64,000 nucleotides of DNA. Origin: Symsagittifera roscoffensis. Its lineage: Eukaryota > Xenacoelomorpha > Acoela > Convolutidae. Numbering within the stretch: position 1 is the first letter of the stretch; each line of letters begins with the position of its first letter. The notes beneath the pieces are model-generated. The model saw only the letters and a list, made by a program, of their open reading frames with translations, made no database searches and was not told the origin of the DNA. Shown in pieces: positions 45,665 through 56,690 of this stretch. The position numbers and the translations under genes are program-made. The DNA lies in the NCBI RefSeq assembly GCF_963678635.1, contig NC_087063.1, positions 7,658,386 through 7,722,385 on the forward strand. The letters are read 5' to 3'.

Positions 45665-47248
45665 TTATGGACTGTATATCTCGGTGGAAAGTTTCTTTGT
45701 GTAACCCGAAACATCTGCCCAAGTCGTTTCTCTGGCGAATCCCGTTTCAGCTGAGCTTTCCTCTGAATACCATGGACGTCTGCTGCCAGTCATATGTTCA
45801 GCGGTATGCCCTGAAGGTTTCTCCCAGGTCGTTCTGCTTCCAAATCCCTGTTCAGCCGAGCTTTCCTCTGGATACCAGGAAGGTCTGCTGCCAGTCATAT
45901 GTTCACCGGTATGCCCTGAAGGTTTTTCCCAGGTCGGGCTGCTTTCAAACCCCGTTTCAGCCGAGCTTTCCTCTGGATACCAGGAGGGTCTGCTGCCAGT
46001 CATATGTTCACCGGTATGCCCTGAAGGTTTTTCCCAGGTCGGGCTGCTTCCAAATCCCGTTTCAGCCGAGCTTTCCTCTGGATACCAGGAAGGTCTGCTG
46101 CCAGTCATATGTTCACCGGTATGCCCTGAAGGTTTTTCCCAGGTCGGTCTGCTTTCAAACCCCGTTTCAGCCGAGCTTTCCTCTGGATACCAGGAAGGTC
46201 TGCTGCCAGTCATATGTTCACCGGTATGCCCTGAAGGTTTTTCCCAGGTCGGGCTGCTTCCAAATCCCGGTTCAGCCGAGCTTTCCTCTGGATACCAGGA
46301 AGGTCTGCTGCCAGTCATATGCTCACCGGTATGCCCTGAAGGTTTCTCCCAGGTCGGTCTGCTTCCAAATCTCGGTTCAGTCGAGCTTTCCTCTGGATAC
46401 CAGGAAGGTCTGCTGCCAGTCATATGCTCACCGGTATGCCCTGAAGGTTTCTCCCAGGTCGGTCTGCTTCCAAATCCCGGTTCAGCCGAGCTTTCCTCTG
46501 GATACCAGGAAGGTCTGCTGCCAGTCATATGTTCACCGGTATGCCCTGAAGGTTTTTCCCAGGTCAGTCTGCTTTCAAACCCCGTTTCAGCCGAGCTTTC
46601 CTCTGGATACCAGGAGGGTCTGCTGCCAGTCATATGTTCACCGGTATGCCCTGAAGGTTTTTCCCAGGTCGGGCTGCTTCCAAATCCCGTTTCAGCCGAG
46701 CTTTCCTCTGGATACCAGGAAGGTCTGCTGCCAGTCATATGTTCACCGGTATGCCCTGAAGGTTTTTCCCAGGTCGGTCTGCTTTCAAACCCCGTTTCAG
46801 CCGAGCTTTCCTCTGGATACCAGGAAGGTCTGCTGCCAGTCATATGTTCACCGGTATGCCCTGAAGGTTTTTCCCAGGTCGGGCTGCTTCCAAATCCCGG
46901 TTCAGCCGAGCTTTCCTCTGGATACCAGGAAGGTCTGCTGCCAGTCATATGCTCACCGGTATGCCCTGAAGGTTTCTCCCAGGTCGGTCTGCTTCCAAAT
47001 CTCGGTTCAGTCGAGCTTTCCTCTGGATACCAGGGAGGTCTGATGCTAATCGTATGTTCACCAGTGTGTCTTGAAGTTTTTGGCCACGTGTGCTTGTTGT
47101 TGAACTCTGGTTCCACAGTCATGTGACTAGGATAATCATCGGGAAATGATCTTCGCAAAGGCTGTTTCAGTCCTCGATTTGATGAAACATGAACTACAAA
47201 CCACAGTAGGCTTGTCACGCAAAGCAGTTTAGCACAAACTGCCCGCAT
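45665..47248 (-). CDS. Secreted protein made of 35-residue tandem repeats
   Basis: The frame encodes 527 residues. The ATG at 47248-47246 is preferred because a splice acceptor (TTTTTCAG, ending at about 47264) lies just upstream; the longer open frame reads through it. Residues 1-24 form a signal peptide (MRAVCAKLLCVTSLLWFVVH). After a short unique region, about 13 units of 35 residues follow (105 bp each), with core TWEKPSGHTGEHMTGSRPSW and YPEESSAE, differing mainly in a short tail (EPGFGSS, ETGFESR, ETGFGSS, EPRFGSR). The last unit is partial and diverged. The protein is Ser/Gly/Glu/Pro-rich with two Trp and one Tyr per unit and no Cys in the repeats. I do not recognise a family; a structural or matrix-like extracellular protein is a guess. 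A 5' non-coding exon is likely upstream. Confidence 0.75.
   Translation of the reverse strand: MRAVCAKLLCVTSLLWFVVHVSSNRGLKQPLRRSFPDDYPSHMTVEPEFNNKHTWPKTSRHTGEHTISIRPPWYPEESSTEPRFGSRPTWEKPSGHTGEHMTGSRPSWYPEESSAEPGFGSSPTWEKPSGHTGEHMTGSRPSWYPEESSAETGFESRPTWEKPSGHTGEHMTGSRPSWYPEESSAETGFGSSPTWEKPSGHTGEHMTGSRPSWYPEESSAETGFESRLTWEKPSGHTGEHMTGSRPSWYPEESSAEPGFGSRPTWEKPSGHTGEHMTGSRPSWYPEESSTEPRFGSRPTWEKPSGHTGEHMTGSRPSWYPEESSAEPGFGSSPTWEKPSGHTGEHMTGSRPSWYPEESSAETGFESRPTWEKPSGHTGEHMTGSRPSWYPEESSAETGFGSSPTWEKPSGHTGEHMTGSRPSWYPEESSAETGFESSPTWEKPSGHTGEHMTGSRPSWYPEESSAEQGFGSRTTWEKPSGHTAEHMTGSRRPWYSEESSAETGFARETTWADVSGYTKKLSTEIYSP
45770..47060. repeat. 105-bp coding tandem array with higher-order period
   Basis: The DNA repeats at exact 105-bp spacing (for example the block ctgctgccagtcatatg). 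Unit variants recur in the same order with a period of six units (630 bp), showing that blocks, not just single units, were duplicated. Confidence 0.85.
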
Positions 47249-47333
47249 CGCTAGAAAGTTGATCTGAAAAACAAGCAGAGTTTTAAAAATCTGATTCACC
47301 TCTTGCTACCTCGCAAAACATATTGGATAGAAT

Positions 47334-47774
47334 CAGGGGCAGATCTAGGATTTTCTCGAAGGGGAGGGCGGATTTTCAAAATATTTTCAAAAATTTTGAC
47401 GACCCCTTTTTATTTTTAGGTCAACCAAATTGATTTCCCGAGCTCTCCTAAAGCACTATAAAGACCGTTGATAGACTAAATTTTCTGCGCCGGAGGCAAA
47501 TTTTTGAAAAAACAGGTCAAAAAAGCCGTTTTTGTTCACTTTTGGAAAATTTTGACAAAAAAATCGCGTTTTATTGGCGCGCGCTCCCCCTCAAGGTTAG
47601 TATATATTGGCGCCCAAGGCGCCTTTAGAGAAAGTTTAGGGTCGGTCGGCCAAAACTGAATTTCTTAAACAGTACCATAAGGGGGACCCTTTGGGTCGGC
47701 AGGGGGTCGAATCCCTGAGGGGGAAGAACCTCCACATTCCCCACCCCCACGCCCCCTCCCTAAATCCGCCCCTG
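47334..47774. mobile_element. hAT-type MITE, intact copy of 441 bp
   Basis: Starts CAGGGGCAGATCTAGG and ends CCTAAATCCGCCCCTG, inverted repeats of the CAGGGGCGGA type typical of hAT MITEs. It is flanked by perfect 8-bp duplications GATAGAAT (47326-47333 and 47775-47782). It has no transposase. It lies just upstream of the exon of the secreted repeat protein, probably in an intron. Confidence 0.92.
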
Positions 47775-47782
47775 GATAGAAT

Positions 47783-47987
47783 AATGAAATTACAATTATA
47801 ACAGAATGATCGTATTGCGCTCTTGCATCTTCTAGATGATTCTAAACTTCGATGGGGTTCATTCAAAAAGCCAATTCTATATTCTTTTTGGTCAAAAACT
47901 ACAATTTATTCACCGTGTGAACTGAAATTTAGGTTTGATGCCTAAAACAATTGATCGAGTATGTTAATAGTAAATATTTGGTGCATA
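47783..47987. other. Short spacer without gene
   Basis: Nothing recognisable between the hAT MITE and the foldback element. Confidence 0.4.
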
Positions 47988-48371
47988 TACAAAACAGTCC
48001 CATACAAAACAGTCCCATACAAAACAGTCCAATACAAAATAGTCCCAAAAATCATGTAATGGAGGAAAAAAACAGTCCAATACAAAACAGTCCGGTTTAA
48101 GGTCGCCGGTGGGCGATAACCGGCTCTAAATTTTGTATAAAGTCCTACCCTCTGTTGGCAAGCTCGCAACACGTTGGCGCGACTGCGGCGGTCACTATTT
48201 TGTTCATTATGCATGTTGAACAAAGGACAATTCTCGGCCTGCCGGCTAGTTAAAACAATTATTAATTGGGACTGTTTTTCGGACTGTTTTGTATTGGACT
48301 GTTTTTTCGTTCATTTTCATACTTTTCCGGACTGTTTTGTATTGGACTGTTTTGTATGGGACTGTTTTGTA
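47988..48371. mobile_element. Foldback element with 15-bp subrepeats in its ends
   Basis: The left end contains tandem CAGTCCCATACAAAA units; the right end contains their reverse complement, TTTTGTATGGGACTG and TTTTGTATTGGACTG. A G+C-richer core (about 48110-48250) lies between. Such repeat-rich inverted ends are typical of foldback-type DNA elements. No target duplication was identified. Confidence 0.65.
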
Positions 48372-48739
48372 CAGACACGAAATATTTAAATGCTGAAAGC
48401 CATCGAAAAAATTCAGAGCATAAATAATCACCTCAGCCTATAACCTGAACGACCTGCAAGCCTACAACTTGTAAGGGGGATGGAAGAGGGTTCAAGCCAC
48501 GGTTGCTCCTGCAGTGAGCAGGACCGGGGGCTAATGAAGAAAGCCACATGATACAAAGCACATTGAAGCACAACAAAAGAAATCAAATTTTCAAATAAAC
48601 TCTAGAAACCTTAGTTTTCTTCTAATTGAAAAGTGCGATGGTTTTTTTTGTTAATTCACTACAGATTTTGGCTTAGCTTTTATAAACTTTCCGATTGCTC
48701 GTATTCCGGTTGTACATTTTCCGTTTTGATATGGTTCTC
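48372..48739. other. Spacer with one GC-richer patch
   Basis: No gene. A G+C-richer segment at about 48430-48540 contains GGTTCAAGCC, similar to a polymerase III B box, but no A box at suitable distance. Confidence 0.35.
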
Positions 48740-48956
48740 GGCTCTTTTCCAGTTCCCCCCTTCAAAATACCAAGTTTTATGTTTGCTTTACGTTTATTAC
48801 GGCTAAATGCGGTGTGTTACGCTGTTAAGTATGAAGAACAAATCTGTTCAGAATTGTCGATTTGTTCACCACGCCAAGTTTCATTGCATTATGACAACGT
48901 TAAATAAGCTTTTCAAAATTGAATTTGAAAGGTGGGGGGGAAACTGGAAAAGAGCC
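48740..48956. mobile_element. GGCTCTTTTCC-type MITE, variant 2
   Basis: Starts GGCTCTTTTCCAGTTCCCCCC and ends with the inverse, GGGGGGGAAACTGGAAAAGAGCC. 217 bp, no coding. Flanking 8-mers do not match, so it is old or the flank is altered. It shares its terminal pattern with elements at 62590 and in the 56-63 kb cluster. Confidence 0.75.
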
Positions 48957-49230
48957 AAAAATTCAAAATTTATCCAGAAAATCTTACCTATGGTGTAATA
49001 TTCAAATCTTTTCTGACACGTTTGTTTTTGCAGCAAATCAAATCAAATCGTGAAATGATGCTTTTTGATGTTTTATTAAAAAGATCTGACTTTTCCCCGC
49101 GTCAGATTTGTAACTTTTAGGTTCCACCTAAATTAAAGAAGTCACGTATTAAATAAAATCCCTTATATTATTTTATGCTGCTTACAAAAAAACATCATGT
49201 CGCTATTTAATGGGAGCTTTCATTTGCAAA

Positions 49231-49471
49231 GTTATAAGTATACTGGAAAAAAGGCAACCAACTAATTTTCAAAAGTAAAAAAAAAATCGTACGGAACCTT
49301 GTGATGTATTATTCTTTTCATTCCTTTAAAAAAAAACACGTCAAGAACTCATTTTTCGACAGTTTTTTTTTCAAAAAAGGAATGAAAAGATTAATGCATC
49401 ACAAAGATCTGTAAAGAATTTTTTTGACCTTCGAAAATTAGTTGGTTGCTTTTTTCCAAAATGCTTATAAC
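49231..49471. mobile_element. Small inverted-repeat element
   Basis: Arms beginning ttataagtatactgg and ending ccaaaatgcttataa pair over about 100 bp (shared blocks ggcaaccaactaattttc, cttttcattccttt), with a short A/T loop near 49350. No target duplication recognised. A MITE or foldback remnant. Confidence 0.65.
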
Positions 49472-50735
49472 TCAGTTGAAATGCTGAATCATTAAAAAAC
49501 TTAAAACAAGTTTGATACAAGATTTGCTCTCTACATTTTGTAAGAGATGTAACTTTAGATCAAATAATCTTGCGCGGTTTAAAAACTTTTGTTAATTTTC
49601 AGTAGGTTTTTGCTCCGACTATTTTTGAAGAATATGACAAAATATTTGTGCTCGAGGTGCTTTTTCAGACAAATTCGACTCCAGACAAATTTTGACTTAT
49701 TAACTAGCATTTTGACGGATTTTTTAAAAATAGATTGAAAGGTATTGATGTCTTGAGCTCAAATTTAAAAGTTATTTCACTTTGAGTAAATTATGGGTTT
49801 AAAGACTTTATAGATATATTGAAACCCATATAGTAAATTATGGGTTTAAAGACCTTATAGATACATTTCGCGCTATTAAAGATTAAGTCCGCCGCAGAAA
49901 TTGTTGCAAATTGGTTAAAGCAGGCTTGTAGTCATAATTGTTACGTTACAAGGATCAAAAGTTATCTCTTTGTCCTTAATATGGCGTGTGGGGAGATAAT
50001 TTTCTCAAAAAATCTCGAATTTCAAAAAAAATTTCATTTTACTTTTATTACATTTAATTTTTTCATGCTATTACTGCTCCAGAGACCTTAAAAGACAATC
50101 CGAACATTCAGATCTTCACCTTGATCTGAAGTATTTTTGCGAGTTTTCTTGCTCAAATAGAGCTTTAAGGAATTAGATTTCAGTGGTTGTTTTTGAACTT
50201 TACGGTTTCATCAAAAAAATAAGGTTGGTACATCACAATCTTCGTGCAAAAAACTCATGTATTAGTTACCAATTTTTTTGATGAATAGTTTTCAATTTTT
50301 GTTTGAAATTTTTCATTTGCGTTACTTTATTTCTCCAGTATGTGTACTTGACAACGCTCAAAATTGAGTAAAACAATATCATTTTTCTTTGAAACTTTCT
50401 TCTGGTTTCGTTTTGGTGTGTTTTTTTTTATAATACTGCAAAAAAAACTTTAAATTTTGTCGGGACAATTGTGTCTTCTTATTGCGCTTAAGCTTGACAA
50501 CTAACAACGAAGAGTTTTATGAATCAAACCAAATTTGTATTGAAAGGGGATTCAATTGGCGTTTTTTTGCTAGAAATCTTGCGTAAAAAATTTTACATCA
50601 TGCGTTTTTCTTGCAAACTTTTTGCAGAAAGGCAATTTTGACAATGTAACTTTTACAGTGTGCAAATTAGAAGAAAAACTCTAGTTTTTCATCATTTTTA
50701 CGTAAAGGCACCTGTTTAATTGATTAAGGTTTATA
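49472..50735. other. AT-rich region without supportable gene
   Basis: No coding sequence recognised. A short internal duplication (ttatgggtttaaaga, about 49790 and 49843) is present. Confidence 0.4.
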
Positions 50736-51466
50736 CAGTGCTGATTTAAATTAACCGGACAAAACGCGTTAAACTTGAAATTTAAAACCCGTTTTCTGAA
50801 ACTGGATTGAGTTTAGGTGAAAACTTATGAAGACAAAACTTGCTTAAAATTTTAGCAGAATTAAAATGGTAAAATTTGTTTTGCGAAATTGGGGTCTGAA
50901 ATTTTACCCCAAAAATGGGTCATTTTGGCTTTTCTTGGTTAATCAAAAATTACGCCAAAAATACCCAGTCGATCACAGACATAATTATATCAAAGTGAGC
51001 CCCTTGCGTAGCCCAACAAACTTTAAGAAGGGTATTTTCTCCAAAATGTTGTATAAGTTAATTTATTTTTGTTTGATAGACAAAAAAGGTCGTTTTTACT
51101 ATATAAAATACCAACTTTTTATTTAAAAACAATTTTGAAACATTTTGCAATTTTTTTTGGAGAAAACACCCTTCATAAAGTTTGTTGGGCTACGTAAGGG
51201 GCTCACTTTGATATAATTATGTCTGTGATCGACTGGGTATTTTTGGCGTAATTTTTGATTAACCAAGAAAAGCCAAAATGACCCATTTTTGGGGTAAAAT
51301 TTCGGACCCGAATTTTGCAAAACAAATTACACCATATTAATTCTGCCAAAATTTTAAGCAAGTTTTGTCTTCATAAGTTTTCACCTAAACTCAACCCAAT
51401 TTGAGAAAAACGGGTTTTAAATTTCAAGTTTAACGCGTTTTGTCCGGTTAATTTAAATCAGCACTG
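50736..51466. mobile_element. Tc1/mariner-like foldback MITE, 731 bp
   Basis: Both ends read CAGTGCTGATTTAAATTAAC inward, and TA dinucleotides flank the element (50734-50735, 51467-51468), as expected for Tc1/mariner insertion. The two arms of about 315 bp are near-perfect reverse complements, meeting at a loop near 51060-51150. Because the arms are inverted copies, the same short peptide frame appears on both strands; it is not a gene. Confidence 0.88.
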
Positions 51467-53060
51467 TATGCATTAGAAGATAAATACTTAGGAGGTCACT
51501 TTGGAGATACTCAAGATTGATCACCCAAAAGTGCAAAAGTTACAACAATCATTGAAACAGGAGCAAACAAAAAAAATTACTGTAGGATGAAGCCAAAACT
51601 GCGCCATTGTCGGAAAAAATGAAAAAATATATTTTATGACCAAAATTTCTAATTTTTTTCTGCTTTCTGCTGTGAAACAATATTAACTGCCGTAAGATTG
51701 TGAGAGTCAGTCTTTTCATCTGTGAACATTTGTCTAATGACAGAAAGTGGTAAAAAAATTTTCTAATTTCTGCAAACTTGTAACTTGTAGCTAAAATGAA
51801 AATCCGGTAGCTGAGCAACTGGTTAGTACTAAAGTAGTTAATAGTTTTTCAAAAAAGGCATTTAATATTTTCAGTTTTTTTATCTGTTAAGATCAAAAAA
51901 GGGATGAGAGTTTAGGGTATTTTTGTTCCGACTTTCAAAGGAAATGGAATTTTTGAGCTCGGTGTCGTTTTTTTCAGTAAATTTCTGCGATTGAAATAAT
52001 AGTTTTTCACAAGAATTTTTTATGCCCCAGTAGAGATATTGACTCCCTGAAATCAAATTGAAAAGAAATTGACATCTGAATATTTTTTGCTAAGTTTTGG
52101 TAGTTTGAAAGTTGCCAATTTGGCCATGGTCTGGACTAATTTATGGACCCTTTATTCATATTGCTGAAAGCGTAACGCGAGTTATATATTTGTGGCGAAA
52201 TATCCCCCACAACAAAATCGTTCCAAGTTGATTTGCGACAATTCATTTGGTCGTATTACTTTTGTTTGACTCAAATTTGTACAGTAGATCTTTGATGTTG
52301 TCCTAAATTTATAGTTATTTAGAACTGCTTTTCGATACGGCAGTCGCAACATTTAAGGGGCAGTCGCAACATTCGGGGCTCAGTCCTGATATACGAGCAG
52401 TTTTGTTTAACCTACTATTTTAAAGCGACTATGTTTTCAGATCAATTTTGTGCAGCTAAAAAGAATGGCAGTATATGTTTCTTTAATCATACCAAATGTT
52501 TTAAGGACATTCCATTAGTGAAATAACGAAAATTTCGAAGATTAGGAAATATTTTATTGGCATCAAAAATAACTTGCCAAAAATTCTTTTTGAATGGTAA
52601 AAACTGTTTTCGTTAATTCAGAGTTACTCTGGACAATTTTTTTTCGAGCCAATAGAACAACGAACCAATAGAAACAACTTGTACTTAACCAAGAAAAATT
52701 AATAGTTACATATACCATTATCATATTATTTATTCAAAGTAAACAACACGGTTATAGGATCTTTTTAACAACGTGCCCCTCCGTTACAAAAAATGGGATG
52801 CGTTACAAGGCACCAAATTGCCCAACTAGTACATGCTTAATTGATCAGTTCTTTCTAAATAGAGGAGGGTTAGTTCCAAGGTACCATAAGGGGATAGTTA
52901 ACACGATCTTTGTTAACCCATCAGTTTAGAAGACATTAGTTATTGCAGGGAAAAACGATAGACTTCATTTCGCCGCCAATTACAATATCTTGATCCACTT
53001 ACTACAGGCAAAACGGAGCTTCGCTTCATTTGCAATACAACACAAATTCAAGCAAGACTG
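51467..53060. other. AT-rich region without supportable gene
   Basis: Several short open frames without coding character. Nothing recognised. Confidence 0.4.
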
Positions 53061-53655
53061 CTCGTATCAGGGCAAAACCCTGAATGTCTGACTGACTTTT
53101 AAGGTCTGTGGAGCAGTATAAACTTGAAACAATAAATTGTTACAAAAAACAATATTTATTTTTAAACGAGATTTTTTGTTAAAATAATCCACCACACGCC
53201 ATTTAGGGTACAAAGTGATAGATTTCGCTCCTAGTAACAAATTAGTTGTGGCAAATGAGCTTCTTTCAACCAATTCGGAATGATTTTTGACACGGATTAA
53301 ATTTCCACTTAGGCGTTAATAGCGCGAATTTTATCGCACGTTAATTGTCCCAAATTGATCAAAATAATAGCATTCAAAACCCCATAACATTACAAAAAAT
53401 AAAGCTGAATAAACCTTGTTAAATTTAAGCTCAATACAACATTGTTTTTTGAATGATTTTCAAAAATTTCCGTCAAAGTTCGAAATTTTCTGGAGAAAAA
53501 AAACCACCTTGAACACAAATATTCCGTTACTTTCGTTAGAGAAGTCGGAAAATAACATGAGAAATTGAAAAAAAAATTAAAAAAGGTGTTGAAAAACTAG
53601 TTCTACCAAAGCTAAAGTTTTGGTAGAAATTCATTTTAGGCACTGATGCCAGTTT
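53061..53655. repeat. Dispersed repeat family, copy 1
   Basis: Shares with copies at 54087 and 55700, in order, the blocks tcgtatcagggc, ctgactgacttttaaggtctgtggagcag, gcgttaat with ccaaattgatcaaaat, and gttctaccaaagctaaa with aggcactgatgccag. Length about 595 bp. No coding or terminal structure was identified. Confidence 0.7.
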
Positions 53656-54086
53656 TTTTAATGAGAAATTTTCAACTGAACAAAACGTACGAAAAAAAGA
53701 TGAAGCACCTAAGATAACTTTTGAGCAGACACAATCGCAGAAAAAAACACCTCGTATATTTTTTTTCTAATTATCTCGTCAATCCTAAAACTACATTAAA
53801 GAAAAGTAGCAGTTCACCTACAATGAAAAAGGCTTACAGCACAATCAAAATCCTTGATGTTGCAACTAGGCCGAGAAAACTTGAGCAGAAAAAAAATTCA
53901 AATAACAGTTTTCGCAGTATATTTTGAAATTTTTCAAAATTGTCGTACATTTTAAGCCAGGTGTTAGATTTAAATGTCTTCAAAACTGTTTTTATGCCTG
54001 TACATAAACGTGACAACTTGAATCATCTTTTTTTTTATCAGTAATTTGCCTTTTCGTTTGTTCTAGGTAAAATATATATCAAAACT

Positions 54087-54542
54087 GATCGTATCAGGGC
54101 GATGCCTTGAATGTTCCGACTGCCTTTCAAGGTCTATGGAGCAGTAATAAGATGAAAAATTTTAAGGTAAGAAATAAACTGTTTTTTTTTTGAGATTTTT
54201 TTGGTGAAACATAACGCGCGTTAATTAACACAAATTTGCCAAAAAGCAATCTTTTAATCCCCATAATTTTATAAAAAACAATCACAGGTGAATTATCTTC
54301 CCAAGTTTAAGCTCAGGATATCAAAACTTTTTGAATGATATAAAAAAAATTGTCAAAAATGACTAGTTAAGAAGTCGAAAGTTGTCTGAAGAAAAAACAC
54401 ACCCGAGCACAAATACTCCGCTACTTTAGTTACGAACGCTGGAAAGAAAAGAAGATAATTCAAAAAAAATAAAGATGTTGAAAATCTAGTTCTACCAAAG
54501 CTAAAACCTGAGATGGAAGTTCATTTTAGGCAATGATGCCAG
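54087..54542. repeat. Dispersed repeat family, copy 2
   Basis: Direct copy of the 53061 unit, shorter by internal deletions, ending at the same aggcaatgatgccag block. Confidence 0.7.
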
Positions 54543-55699
54543 ACATTTGAATTTTCGACAAAATGCGAGCAGAAAAACAAAAGCTTGACAATTCAGTTAA
54601 CGGTTTTGCAGTAGGTTAAAATTTTTATCGGGAAAACAACCAATTGAATACATACTGAAAACTGCAGGCCTGGCCGAGACACGAACCCCTAACTTTAGAG
54701 TGCAAAGGCGACTGCGGTCCCTCTAAACTAAATGTAAGCAGATATGAATTTTCCGAAGCCTTAATACTAAACCATGTGAGAAAAATTGCTTTTGAGAAAA
54801 AAGTCTTGTTCCTGATTATGAGACACTTTCCTTTCGCAAAGATAAATATAAGGCGTAGAATTGAAGTAATCGTTTTTTTTTCAAAGCTCATGAAACAAGA
54901 TGACTCGAATATCTCGAAATCAAATCTCATTTAATTTTTTTTCATGGAACAAATTAGGTTGGCTGTTCATCTATCAGTTTAAATTTGAAATCATCATGTA
55001 CATTAGCTTAAGGCAAGAGAAATTGTCTGGAAAGAAAACTTTAGTTTTTTTTTGATTTTTGATAATTTTTAAACCAGTTTTTACGAATACTGAAAGAAGT
55101 GAGGCTCAACTTTGATTTTTAGCGATTTGATTTTTGATTTCTTCTTATGTTCATTTATTTCTTTTGTTAAAAGTAACAAAAACTCCACTGATGGACAGAA
55201 AAGTGCAAAAATCACGAAAAACGTATTTAACTTCCAATGTCGAAAATGGAGCTTAACTATCAGATTTACCTGCAAAATAAAAATTTTATTGGATTTTTTC
55301 CCTAGGCCACACATATCAAACGTTCAGTTTTTACAGTTGCGTTATTTGTTATTGTAGCTGAATGCGTAATTTTGCGATTAAAATTATGAACAATTGTTTT
55401 CAACAAATGTTATCACTGTTGCTAGTTTGTTCAACATGCAAATTTTCATTACATTCAGGAGTAATGTTGCGAAGAGGAAAATGGCCCTTTTATCTAAGTC
55501 ATTTATTTGTTTCCTTGCGTTCATTAGTTGTTTCCAGCTGTCAATTTGCTTTGTTTGTTGTTTAAATTTTCTGTGGTAGTTGCACTGCAACTGCTTATCC
55601 TTTGTTTTTAAAATGTTTTTTTTTTATTGTTGTTAAAGAAGATTTTTATTGGTTAACTTGCGCTCCTTTGATGTTTTTTTGCGGTTTTTTTTAGTTTCC
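54543..55699. other. AT-rich spacer without supportable gene
   Basis: A few open frames of 60-100 codons on either strand, none with recognisable features. Confidence 0.4.
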
Positions 55700-56125
55700 C
55701 AACCACCCATTGAATATTCCGACTGCTTTTTAAACGCTATGGAGCAGAAATAACATGAAAAAATTACATGTAAAAAATGTGTCTGTTTTTAATTTTAGAT
55801 TTTTTGTGAAAATGCATCACTCCAAACGCCATAAAAGGTACAAAGTGATAAATTTCGCTCCTAGCAAAAAATTAATTATGGCAATTAATATTCCTTTAAC
55901 CAGTTTGGAACGATTTCTTAGACGGATTAAGTCTCCGCTTACGCAATTATAGCGCCAACTATATCGCGCGTTAATGGTCCTAGATTGGCCAAAATAGACA
56001 TGTTTACAAAAAGGATCACAGGTGAAATATTTTTTTCTAATTTAAGCTCAGGACAGCAATACCCTTTATAAGTTCCGTCAAAAATGGCTAGTGAAAACGT
56101 CGAAGTTTGTCTGAAAAAAAAACTA
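55700..56125. repeat. Dispersed repeat family, copy 3
   Basis: Third direct copy, starting at the attccgactgctttttaaacgc block and retaining the gcgcgttaatggtcctagattgg segment; truncated on both sides. Confidence 0.6.
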
Positions 56126-56481
56126 TCAAGAGCAATTCAGAACAAAAAAATATATATTTACACAAATTTTTGTGTCCCCAACTTGGGTTTTTTTTAAAAA
56201 AGACCTCGCTCCCGTAGTCTTCGGCTCCTCAAATATCGACTATTTTCCAGTTTACTCGCACATTTCAAATACTCAATTGTCCTACGTGTTATTATGGTTG
56301 AAAACGTGATGTTACAAGTAAGATATGAAGAACAAGTGTGTTCACAATACTTGGTTTTTGTTCACCTGCAAAATTTAATTTTTCTTTGACAAAATAAAAT
56401 TACTTTTTCAAAAGAGAAACTCAAATATGACCTCTTCCCCCCCCCCCCCCCCCCACCTCACACGACTATTAATTTTATGGT

Positions 56482-56690
56482 GTAACGAGTGGTTTTACAA
56501 GGTTAATTATGAAGACCAAATATGTTTGGCCCGGCTCAATTAGTCCGCATGTCAATTTTCCGGAAAATGTGAACAGTAATTTTTTTTATGGTATAATGAG
56601 TGGTTTTATAAGGTTAATTATGAAGACCAAATATGTTTGGCACAGCTCAATTAGTCCGCATGTCAATTTTTCGGACAATATGAACAGTAA
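56482..56690. repeat. Internal tandem duplication in a MITE copy
   Basis: The MITE core segment from gtggttttacaagg to tgaacagtaatttt occurs twice in direct order, about 107 bp apart, before a single right end. Confidence 0.75.

Noticed and set aside
45583-47043. Long plus-strand open frame (486 codons) opposite the secreted repeat protein
   Set aside because: The 105-bp unit is a multiple of three, so any frame open in one unit stays open in all. Only the minus frame has a signal peptide and splice acceptor.
48495-48510. Polymerase III gene suggested by GGTTCAAGCC
   Set aside because: No A box at a suitable distance and no cloverleaf; one motif is not enough.
50866-51320. Two matching small proteins on opposite strands
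   Set aside because: They are the translations of the two inverted arms of the Tc1-like palindrome.
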